A stretch of 64,000 bases of DNA from Alkalispirochaeta americana (lineage in GTDB: Bacteria > Spirochaetota > Spirochaetia > DSM-27196 > Alkalispirochaetaceae): positions 62,001 to 126,000 of the forward strand of contig NZ_FTMS01000003.1 of NCBI RefSeq assembly GCF_900156105.1, in the 5' to 3' direction. Shown here in pieces: positions 9,036-16,151 of the stretch. Made by a program: the position numbers and the translations under genes. Below the pieces are notes generated by a model, which had not been told where the DNA came from, did no database searches, and worked only from the letters and a program-made list of their open reading frames with translations. Position 1 is the first letter of the stretch. Each line of letters opens with the position of its first letter.

Positions 9036-9374
9036 ATGATACCACAAATTATCGGTACAAAAAAATCAGCTGCTTTCCGGCGTTGCCTTCGTTTTTGCAA
9101 GGAGCGGGGTATCACCGTTCAGGAACGTGATCTCTATGCCCAGCCGCTTCAGCCAGGTGAGCTCGATACGATCGCTGCCGGGTGCGGAGGCATGGAAGCC
9201 CTGATCGATACAGACAGCAAATCCTACCGGCAACGGGGCTTTGCCTGGATGGACTACGACCCCCGGGAGGAGCTCCTGGAAGACCCGGGACTTCTTCGCC
9301 AGCCTCTGGTCCGATGTGATCGGGGGGTCTGTCTTGATCCCGGCGAGGCAGAACTCAAGAAACTCCTTCTTTGA
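9036..9374 (+). CDS. ArsC/Spx-fold protein lacking the catalytic cysteine
   Basis: 112 residues. Features of the ArsC-like thioredoxin-fold family: FCKERGITVQERDLY after the first helix, and a C-terminal RQPLVRCDRGVCLDPGEAELKKLL segment (in two parts) where the family has a xRPLVxxxxxxxxG motif. The position of the active-site Cys (C-x5-R) near residue 8-14 reads GTKKSAAFR, so the Arg-like residue is present but the cysteine is not. Arsenate reductase activity is therefore unlikely; a regulatory or structural role is possible. No clear Shine-Dalgarno. Confidence 0.7.
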   Translation: MIPQIIGTKKSAAFRRCLRFCKERGITVQERDLYAQPLQPGELDTIAAGCGGMEALIDTDSKSYRQRGFAWMDYDPREELLEDPGLLRQPLVRCDRGVCLDPGEAELKKLLL

Positions 9375-9420
9375 ACTGTCCGGGGAACTGTCCGGGGAAC
9401 TGTCCGGGGAACTGTCCGGG
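9373..9420 (+). repeat. four perfect 12-bp tandem repeats
   Basis: The unit GAACTGTCCGGG occurs four times without mismatch, starting on the last base of the previous stop codon and ending 44 bases before the chorismate mutase start. A multiple of 3, it would be length-variable without frameshift if translated. It is intergenic here. Confidence 0.95.
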
Positions 9421-9464
9421 CGCTGCACCGTCTTTCCCGAAACCAGCTCTCTTGTTATGATAGA

Positions 9465-9806
9465 GTGGTGAGTGATAGCGACGTGAGTGAGAAAGCCCCC
9501 CTTTGTGATCAGGTCCCCCGGGAGCTTGGAGAATACCGGGCTTCTATCGACAACCTCGATGCGGCCCTGGTGCATCTTCTGGCCGAACGGTTCCGTGTGA
9601 CCCGCAAAGTAGGTGAATTGAAGCGCCAGGAAGCGCTTCCCCCGGCAGACGAAGGCCGGGAGGAGCGGCAACTGCTGCGTCTGAAGGAGATTGCCACCAC
9701 CGCCGGGCTGGACCCGACCGTGGTGGATCTGATTTTCCCGGCCCTTATGTCGGAGGTTCGCCGACGGCATCAGGAATTGCGCGGCGACGGTCCCCGGCCA
9801 TTGTGA
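9465..9806 (+). CDS. chorismate mutase, AroQ class
   Basis: 113 residues of all-helical AroQ type II chorismate mutase (chorismate to prephenate, Phe/Tyr pathway). Conserved pattern: YRASIDNLDAALVHLLAERF, then TRKVGELK (substrate-binding Arg and Lys) and, at the C-terminus, VVDLIFPALMSEVRRRHQE. No fused dehydratase or dehydrogenase domain is present. The start is a GTG (9465 or 9468) without an obvious ribosome-binding site, so the N-terminus is uncertain by a few residues; an alternative GTG lies at the VSEK position. Confidence 0.85.
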   Translation: MVSDSDVSEKAPLCDQVPRELGEYRASIDNLDAALVHLLAERFRVTRKVGELKRQEALPPADEGREERQLLRLKEIATTAGLDPTVVDLIFPALMSEVRRRHQELRGDGPRPL

Positions 9807-9820
9807 AGGCTCCTTCGCCT

Positions 9821-9860
9821 CCCAGGGGGCCTCAGGGGGCTTCAGGGGGCTTCAGGTCGC
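9821..9860. repeat. short 10-bp imperfect tandem repeat
   Basis: Three to four copies of a unit close to TTCAGGGGGC in the gap between the chorismate mutase and wrbA stops. Both genes converge here, so it may also contribute to transcription termination, but no clear hairpin is visible. Confidence 0.6.
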
Positions 9861-9896
9861 CTAGAGGGGGCGTTTCCGGGCAGTCTCGGGCAAGTC

Positions 9897-10502
9897 TCAG
9901 GCCAGCTTGCCTGCGATTCGAGCCACGTAATCCCCCTGGAAGCGAGCTCCCGCCAGTTCAACCTCGCTGGGCATGCGACTGCCGTCAGCTCCGGTAATGG
10001 TTGATGCTCCGTAGGGAGACCCGCCGTTCATGGCGTCGATCTGCATCTGCTCCTGGAACGTATAGGGCAGCCCGGCCAGAATCATGCCGTGGTGGAGGAG
10101 GGTTATGTGGGTGGAGAGAATGGTTGATTCTGCCCCGCCGTGCTGGGATCCGGTAGAGGTGATCACGCTTCCCACCTTTCCGACAAGCGCCCCCTTGACC
10201 CAGAGCGGGCCTGTGGAGTCCAGGAACATCCTCATTTGCCCCGGCATATTGCCGAAACGGGTGGGCACACCGAAGATGATTCCGTCGGCATCGGTCAGGT
10301 CCTGGTGAGTTACCTCTTCAACGTGGGAGAAGGCTTTTTGCGCATCCACCGCCCCCATGGCAGCCAGAATATCCTCTCCCAGCAGTTCCGGCACCCGGCG
10401 AATTTTCACCTCGGCTCCTGCGGCCTCGGCTCCTTCTGCTGCGGCCTGGGCCATGGCGTACATATGACCATAGGTGGAATAAAAAACAACAAGAACTTTC
10501 AT
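9897..10502 (-). CDS. wrbA: NAD(P)H:quinone oxidoreductase, WrbA family
   Basis: Flavodoxin-like FMN enzyme reducing quinones by two electrons, protecting against quinone redox cycling. 201 residues, the usual length. Motifs: FMN phosphate loop [11 protein letters not shown] near the N-terminus, [19 protein letters not shown] in the middle, [17 protein letters not shown] and the WrbA-specific [14 protein letters not shown]. The start ATG is preceded by AAGGAGA. It is divergent from the MATE exporter gene. Confidence 0.95.
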   Translation of the reverse strand: MKVLVVFYSTYGHMYAMAQAAAEGAEAAGAEVKIRRVPELLGEDILAAMGAVDAQKAFSHVEEVTHQDLTDADGIIFGVPTRFGNMPGQMRMFLDSTGPLWVKGALVGKVGSVITSTGSQHGGAESTILSTHITLLHHGMILAGLPYTFQEQMQIDAMNGGSPYGASTITGADGSRMPSEVELAGARFQGDYVARIAGKLA

Positions 10503-10524
10503 GTTTGTCTCTCCTTATGTCGTC

Positions 10525-10553
10525 AAGATAGGCCACCCGGGGAGGGTGGTCAA
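10525..10553 (-). promoter_or_regulatory. sigma70-type promoter of wrbA
   Basis: Minus-strand TTGACC (10553-10548) and TATCTT (10530-10525) with an ideal 17-base spacer, 22 bases upstream of the wrbA ATG. No comparable hexamer pair was found for the divergent MATE gene, apart from a TAATAT at 10573-10578. Confidence 0.6.
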
Positions 10554-10621
10554 GGAAAGAAGACAAAAAAAGTAATATTTTAAGGAGCCATAGTGGACAG
10601 CGAACCAAAGGAGAAAAGCTC

Positions 10622-12049
10622 ATGAAAAGGCCTGACGTATTGCACGATCCTGTAGGGCCAGCCCTGGTCCGCCTGGTGATTCCCATGGTGGCCGGAGCCC
10701 TGGGGATTGTGCTCTTTAATGTGGTTGATACCTTCTTTGTGGGTCGTTTGGGGGCTTTGGAGCTGGCTGCCATGAGCTATACCTTCCCTATCGTGATTGT
10801 GGCAGGGAGTATCGCTTCGGGGCTCGGTGTAGGCGCATCGGCCTGCGTCTCCCGGGCCTATGGTGCCGGTGATCTCCCCCAGGCCCGACGGCTTACCCTT
10901 CACGCCCATCTTCTTTCGCTGGCGGTGATACTGGTTCTGGCAGCGCTGGGGCTTGTCACAATCAAGCCGTTCTTTACCTTCCTGGGGGCCGAGGAAAAGC
11001 TGCTCGGGCTCATAGGGGATTATATGTTCGTCTGGTATCTGGGCATGCCCTTCATGATGCTCCCCATGGTGGGGCAGAACATCCTCCAGGCCCTGGGTGA
11101 CAGCAAAACTCCCAGCGCGGTAATCGTTTTTTCGGTGGTGCTCAACATGGTTCTGGATCCTCTGCTGATTTTTGGTGCGGGGCCGGTGCCTGCTCTGGGA
11201 ATCCAGGGAGCTGCCATTGCCACGGTCATTGCCCGGGGAAGCACCATGGTGGCAGTCCTCTGGATTCTTGGGAGCTCCAGAAAAATGTTCCCCCACCGGG
11301 CCGAGCGGTCGGGATTCCTGATCAGTTCCCGGCGAATACTCTTTGTGGGGCTTCCGGCGTCGCTTACAAACCTGGCCTTGCCAATCTCCATGGGAGTGGT
11401 GACCCGCCTGATCTCGCCTTTTGGAGCCGAGGCGATCGCGGGTTTTGGCGTGGCCACGCGGCTGGAGTCGTTTTCTCTGGTTTTCACCATGGCTCTGGCC
11501 ATGGTCTTTACCCCCTTTGTGGGGCAAAATCTGGGGGCCGGGAAGGTCCATCGGGCCCGAGAGGGATATCGGGTGGCGGTGATACTCTCCCTGGTCTGGG
11601 GGGTAGTGGTCGCTCTGGTCTTCGGAGTTGCCGGGCGGCCTATCGCTGGAATTTTTACTGATACCGGGGAGGTTGTGGTTGCCACCACGGGATATCTGCG
11701 CACTCTGGCTCCCACCTTTGGTCTTCTGGGGGTTGTCATGGTCACATCGGCGGCTTTTAACGGGTTGCACCGGCCCTTTGCTGCTGCAGCGGTGGCCTTC
11801 ATGAGGCTTGTAGGGCTGTATCTGCCGTTGGCGCTTATCGGGCGTAGTCTGGGAGGGCTTCAAGGGCTGTTTTGGGGGCTGGCCGGGGCAAACGGAATTG
11901 CCGGGGTTGCGGCGGTTCTCATTTTCCGGCGGGCATCGCGCACCTTTCCGGTTCCGAACAAAAGGAAGTGCAACGACGATAGAGTGTTTTGTTCACCCCG
12001 AAATCCTGGTAAATCCTTGTTTTCCATCGGTGATTGTGGCAAATTATAG
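10622..12049 (+). CDS. MATE-family multidrug/Na+ antiporter
   Basis: 475 residues with about twelve hydrophobic helices in two similar halves. Typical MATE segments are seen: PALVRLVIPMVAGAL at helix 1, VDTFFVGRLG, and the second-half equivalent starting at FVGLPASLTNLALP, with QNLGAGK in the loop of the second half. Exports cationic compounds in exchange for Na+ or H+. The C-terminal 35 residues after the last helix are hydrophilic and longer than usual. A AAGGAG-like site sits 7-12 bases before the ATG. Substrate not predictable. Confidence 0.93.
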   Translation: MKRPDVLHDPVGPALVRLVIPMVAGALGIVLFNVVDTFFVGRLGALELAAMSYTFPIVIVAGSIASGLGVGASACVSRAYGAGDLPQARRLTLHAHLLSLAVILVLAALGLVTIKPFFTFLGAEEKLLGLIGDYMFVWYLGMPFMMLPMVGQNILQALGDSKTPSAVIVFSVVLNMVLDPLLIFGAGPVPALGIQGAAIATVIARGSTMVAVLWILGSSRKMFPHRAERSGFLISSRRILFVGLPASLTNLALPISMGVVTRLISPFGAEAIAGFGVATRLESFSLVFTMALAMVFTPFVGQNLGAGKVHRAREGYRVAVILSLVWGVVVALVFGVAGRPIAGIFTDTGEVVVATTGYLRTLAPTFGLLGVVMVTSAAFNGLHRPFAAAAVAFMRLVGLYLPLALIGRSLGGLQGLFWGLAGANGIAGVAAVLIFRRASRTFPVPNKRKCNDDRVFCSPRNPGKSLFSIGDCGKL

Positions 12050-12099
12050 GAACCGCCGGTGGAGATGTGTCTCTGCCTGGTTAAAAAGTGTGGAGCCCG

Positions 12100-15000
12100 A
12101 TGCATCAAAGAGTATCTCGCCCGAAAAAACGGAAGTCTTTCTCCAGATGGGGTCGGCTCCGCCCTGTCTTTCTCCTCGCTCTGTTGGTGCTGTTCCCCTT
12201 TTACGCACTCCCGGCCCGGGAAGGGGCTCACAGGGCTCTCATTGTATCTCTGGACAGCAACTGGCCACCCTTTTCCTTTCTCGATTCCCAGGGCAACCCC
12301 CGGGGGGTGCTGGTAGATATCTGGAGGACCCTGGAGGAGCCTCTGGGAAGGCCTGTGGAGTTCCATTTCGGGTCCTGGCCCGAGAGCCTCTCCTGGGTCC
12401 TGGAAGGAAGTGCCCATGTTCAGGGGGGGCTCCTGCGCTCGCCGGGGCGGGAAACGTTTTTTGAGTTTTCCTCGCCCCTGCTGCCTCTCAAGGGGTATCT
12501 CTTTGTAGCGGCCGAGGCGATGCCCCTGACGATGCAGGATCTGGCCGGTCGGCTTGTGGGGGTAACACGGGGTTCCTTCGAGGAATATTACATGGAGCGG
12601 TCCTACTCCCAGGTGCCTCTCCGCCGTTTCGACAATAACGATTATATGGTTCAGGCTGCTCTCCGGGGGGAGTTGGTGGCCTTTGTCGCGGATTTTCCCG
12701 TGGCAAACTACCTTCTGGACCGGTATAACGCGGTTACCGCCTTCTATCCCGTCCATGGCCTCTATTCCCGATCGCTTCGGGCGGGGGTGCGCAGGGGCGA
12801 GCCCGAGTTACGGGCCCGGATCGATGCGGCTCTGGCTGCGCTGGGCGAAGAGGAGTTGCGGAGGCTTACCCAGCGGTGGCTTCGCAGCGAGACCAGAGAG
12901 GTCCTGCCCCGCTGGTTCTGGCCTTTTGTGGGAGCCGGTGGCCTGGCCGTTCTCCTGGGATCCCTGGCGCTGTATAATGCGGTTCTTCGCCGCCAGAGGA
13001 GGCACCTGCTCCAGGAGGTCCAGCGGAGGACGGGAGCCGTCCGGGAGAGCGAGGAGCTCTTCAGAACCCTCTCTGATCACGCTGCCGCCGGAATATTTAT
13101 CCTGAGGGGGAGCAAACTGGTGGTGGTGAACCCCGCCATGGTGCGTATTTTCGGCTATTCCCGGGAAGATATGCTCTCTATGGAGGCGCTGGAGCTGGTG
13201 CACCCCGATCAGCGGGAGCTGCTCCGCAATCGCGTTCGTTCCCGCCACGACCAGAAGCTGGTGGCTTTCCGCTATGAGGTGAAGGGACGAACCAGGTCAG
13301 GAGAAACTGTCTGGGTGGAACTCACCGCCGGAAAGGCTTCCTATCAGGGAAAAACCGCCAGCATAGGCACGATCTTTGATATCACTGCCCGGAAACGAGC
13401 CGAGGAGCGAATCCAGGAAGACGAGTACCGGCTACGATCGATCCTGGAAAACCTGCCGGGCTTTGTCTATCAGCTTCTGCGCAACCCCGACGGGTCCATT
13501 GAGTATCCCTTTGCCAGCGACGGACTGCGCTCCTTCGGGGTGACCCCCGAGGAGCTTCAGGCAGATCCCCAGGCGCTCCGGCGCATGATTCCCCGCGATG
13601 ATTACCGGAAACTGCTTCGCGAGAGCGAACGGGCTGCCAGAACCATGGGGCAGTTCCAGTGCCAGTACCGTCTGATTCTGCCCGATGGAACGGTGCGGTG
13701 GGTTGAAGCCCAGGATTCCCCCCGGCAGATGGCCGATGGCAGAGTCCTCTGGACCGGTCTGGCCGTGGATATAACACGAAGGAAACGGCTGGAGCAGCTT
13801 CTTCAGGAGAGTGAGGAGAAGTTCCGCACCATCGTGGAGAACGCCAACGATATCATTTACAGCGTCACGGCCAAGGGAATTTTTACCTACGTATCACCCA
13901 ACTGGGTAGAGCTTTTGGGGCACGATGCAGCCGACGTTCTGGGGAGGTCCCTGACGGATTTTGTTCATCCCCAGGATTTTGAGCGGTTCTGGGAGTTCCT
14001 GGATCGGGTTTTCCACACCCGACAAAAGCAGAGTGGCGTGGAGTACCGAATTCGTCACAGTGACGGCTCCTGGCGCTGGCATACTTCCAACGCCTCGCCC
14101 TATTTTGACGCAGCCGGGCGGGTTGCGGAGCTCCACGGAATTGCCCGGGATATCACCGAGGCAAAGGAAGCTCAAGAGGCTCGGGAGGAAGCGGTGGCGC
14201 TTCTCCACCGGGTATCGCAGAACGTGCCGGGTGTTATCTTCAAGCTCCGCCAGGAGCCGGACGGAAGGCGTTCTGCGCCCTACGTGAGCTGGCGCGTGAA
14301 GGATATTTTCGGGGCTGCTCCGGAAGACCTTCAGCAGGATGCAGGCAGATTTTTTGATGCTGTCCACCCCGAGGATCGTTCCCTGGTAGAGGAGGGGCTG
14401 CAGGCAGCTCTGGAACAGGGGGTCCCCTGGCTTCAGGAGTTCCGCATCAGGACCGCATCGGGGAGCTACCGCTGGCATCAGGGCCAGGCATCCTGCGAAC
14501 GAAGCGCCGACGGCGGGGCAGGCTGGTACGGGTATATTGGCGACGTCCAGGAGCGCCGCGATGCCCAGGAACGGTTTTCTTATCTGGCTTTGCACGACGC
14601 GCTCACGGGTCTGGCAAACCGCATTCTCTTTTCCGACCGGGTAGAAACTGCCCTGGCTGCAGCACGGCGTGAGGGTGAGTCTCTGGCGTTGCTCTTTCTG
14701 GATATGGATTCCTTCAAGCCTGTGAACGATACCCTGGGGCATGCCGTGGGAGATGCGTTGCTTCAGGAGGTGGCCCGCCGGATAGAGAATACCCTGCGGG
14801 AATCGGACACGGCTGCCCGTATCGGGGGGGATGAGTTTCTTCTGCTTCTTCGGAGAGTTGACCGCCGGGGGGCGTTGCGGGTGGCCGAGAAGGTTCGTCA
14901 GGCCGTGCAGGAGCCCTGTACGATCGGTGACCATGTGGTGTCGGTAACGTCCAGTATCGGGATTGCTCTCTTTCCCGATCACGGCGAATCTCTGACAGAA

Positions 15001-15102
15001 CTTTCGGCCAGCGCCGACAAGGCGATGTACCGTTCAAAAAGAGAGGGCCGGGATACAGCAGCGCTGTACGATCCTGCTCTGGATTCCTCCGAGGCGGGCT
15101 AG
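12100..15102 (+). CDS. periplasmic-sensor PAS/GGDEF diguanylate cyclase
   Basis: Makes c-di-GMP in response to a periplasmic and cytosolic input. Order: N-terminal hydrophobic segment (about 22-42); periplasmic solute-binding domain of SBP_bac_3 type (about 47-270, including SNWPPFSFLDSQGNPRGVLVD); transmembrane helix (about 276-298); four PAS domains joined by R-K-R-A/L-E linkers (about 310-840); GGDEF domain (about 845-990). The active-site loop is intact (RIGGDEFL), and RESD five residues upstream forms an I-site, implying product inhibition. No EAL domain. The ATG at 12100 has GGAG 4 bases before it; a GTG 12 bases upstream is an alternative. Ligand unknown. Confidence 0.93.
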   Translation: MHQRVSRPKKRKSFSRWGRLRPVFLLALLVLFPFYALPAREGAHRALIVSLDSNWPPFSFLDSQGNPRGVLVDIWRTLEEPLGRPVEFHFGSWPESLSWVLEGSAHVQGGLLRSPGRETFFEFSSPLLPLKGYLFVAAEAMPLTMQDLAGRLVGVTRGSFEEYYMERSYSQVPLRRFDNNDYMVQAALRGELVAFVADFPVANYLLDRYNAVTAFYPVHGLYSRSLRAGVRRGEPELRARIDAALAALGEEELRRLTQRWLRSETREVLPRWFWPFVGAGGLAVLLGSLALYNAVLRRQRRHLLQEVQRRTGAVRESEELFRTLSDHAAAGIFILRGSKLVVVNPAMVRIFGYSREDMLSMEALELVHPDQRELLRNRVRSRHDQKLVAFRYEVKGRTRSGETVWVELTAGKASYQGKTASIGTIFDITARKRAEERIQEDEYRLRSILENLPGFVYQLLRNPDGSIEYPFASDGLRSFGVTPEELQADPQALRRMIPRDDYRKLLRESERAARTMGQFQCQYRLILPDGTVRWVEAQDSPRQMADGRVLWTGLAVDITRRKRLEQLLQESEEKFRTIVENANDIIYSVTAKGIFTYVSPNWVELLGHDAADVLGRSLTDFVHPQDFERFWEFLDRVFHTRQKQSGVEYRIRHSDGSWRWHTSNASPYFDAAGRVAELHGIARDITEAKEAQEAREEAVALLHRVSQNVPGVIFKLRQEPDGRRSAPYVSWRVKDIFGAAPEDLQQDAGRFFDAVHPEDRSLVEEGLQAALEQGVPWLQEFRIRTASGSYRWHQGQASCERSADGGAGWYGYIGDVQERRDAQERFSYLALHDALTGLANRILFSDRVETALAAARREGESLALLFLDMDSFKPVNDTLGHAVGDALLQEVARRIENTLRESDTAARIGGDEFLLLLRRVDRRGALRVAEKVRQAVQEPCTIGDHVVSVTSSIGIALFPDHGESLTELSASADKAMYRSKREGRDTAALYDPALDSSEAG

Positions 15103-15159
15103 CGGTATTGTGTGCCGGGACGTCCAGGGCTATTCTTTAAAGAAAGGGGTATCCCGGGC

Positions 15160-16101
15160 ATGACGATCCTTGTAGCGGGAGGGGCGGGGTTTATCGGCTC
15201 GCATCTCTGCGAGCGCCTTCTGGGGCTGGGTCACGACGTGGTTTGCGCAGACAACTTCTCCACCGGGTTCCGGCAGAATCTGGACCATCTCCGGGCGCAG
15301 TCAGCCTTCACCCTGGTGGAGCAGGACATGACAGACCCGGCGAGCTCGCTTCCCGCGAGTGATATGATCATGAACCTGGCCTGTCCCGCCTCGCCCCGAC
15401 AGTACCAGCTGGACCCTCTGGGAACCCTTCGGGCCAATCTTCTGGGGACGATGAACCTTCTGGAGCTTGCAGGCCGCTGGCGCGCCCCCTTTTTTCAGGC
15501 CTCCACCAGCGAGGTCTATGGCGACCCCGGAGTTCATCCCCAGAGCGAGCTGTATTGGGGGAACGTGAACCCCCTGGGCAGCCGGGCCTGTTATAACGAG
15601 GGGAAGCGCTGCGCCGAGACTCTCTGTGTTAATTACCATCGCCATCGGGGCCAGCCTCTGGCGATTGCCCGGATCTTCAACACCTACGGGCCGCGCATGG
15701 ATCCCGACGATGGCCGGGTTATCTCATCCTTTATCGTGCAGGCTCTGCGGAACGAGCCCATCGAGCTCTTTGGCGGTGGCCACCAGACCCGGTCCTTTTG
15801 CTACATCGATGATCTGCTGGAGGGGATTCTGGCCTGCGCCTTTTCGGTGGAGGCCTTCTCCGGTCCGGTGAACCTGGGAAACCCCCAGGAGACATCCATC
15901 CGGGCCGTGGCCGAAGAGATTATCGAACTCACCAACAGCCGGTCTCGCCTGATCATGCGACCCATGCCCGAAGACGATCCCCGCCGGCGCTGCCCCGATA
16001 TCTCCCTGGCGCGGCACCTCTACCGGTGGGAACCCCGGACGGCCCTCACCGCAGGGCTTCTGAAGACGATCTCCTGGTTCGATGGGGTCCTCTCCCGGTA
16101 G
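15160..16101 (+). CDS. NAD-dependent UDP-glucuronate decarboxylase-like epimerase (UXS type)
   Basis: Extended short-chain dehydrogenase acting on a nucleotide sugar; the closest remembered family is UXS, which converts UDP-glucuronate to UDP-xylose. The glycine-rich NAD motif is GGAGFIGSHL at residues 7-16. The catalytic triad region has YNEGKRCAE (YxxxK), and the UXS-like stretch ARIFNTYGPRMDPDDGRVIS is close to family consensus. 313 residues is normal. I chose the ATG at 15160 since NAD motif follows immediately and a purine-rich AAAGGGG site precedes it; a GTG-like earlier start would add an unusual leader. Converges on the lipoprotein gene at 16152. A decayed partial copy lies at 22978-23053. 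Confidence 0.85.
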   Translation: MTILVAGGAGFIGSHLCERLLGLGHDVVCADNFSTGFRQNLDHLRAQSAFTLVEQDMTDPASSLPASDMIMNLACPASPRQYQLDPLGTLRANLLGTMNLLELAGRWRAPFFQASTSEVYGDPGVHPQSELYWGNVNPLGSRACYNEGKRCAETLCVNYHRHRGQPLAIARIFNTYGPRMDPDDGRVISSFIVQALRNEPIELFGGGHQTRSFCYIDDLLEGILACAFSVEAFSGPVNLGNPQETSIRAVAEEIIELTNSRSRLIMRPMPEDDPRRRCPDISLARHLYRWEPRTALTAGLLKTISWFDGVLSR

Positions 16102-16113
16102 GTGCCTGCCGGG

Positions 16114-16147
16114 GGGTCAGGGCAGGCCCGTTTGCCCGCCCTGACCC
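16114..16147. terminator. bidirectional hairpin between convergent genes
   Basis: Perfect 10-bp inverted repeat GGGTCAGGGC / GCCCTGACCC with a 14-base loop. It lies between the epimerase stop (16101) and the stop of the minus-strand lipoprotein gene (16152). A related, less regular element (GGGGCAGGCC... CCGCCCTGACCC) lies at about 18970-18997 next to the stop of the second lipoprotein, consistent with duplication of the whole 3' end. Confidence 0.65.
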
Positions 16148-16151
16148 GGGG

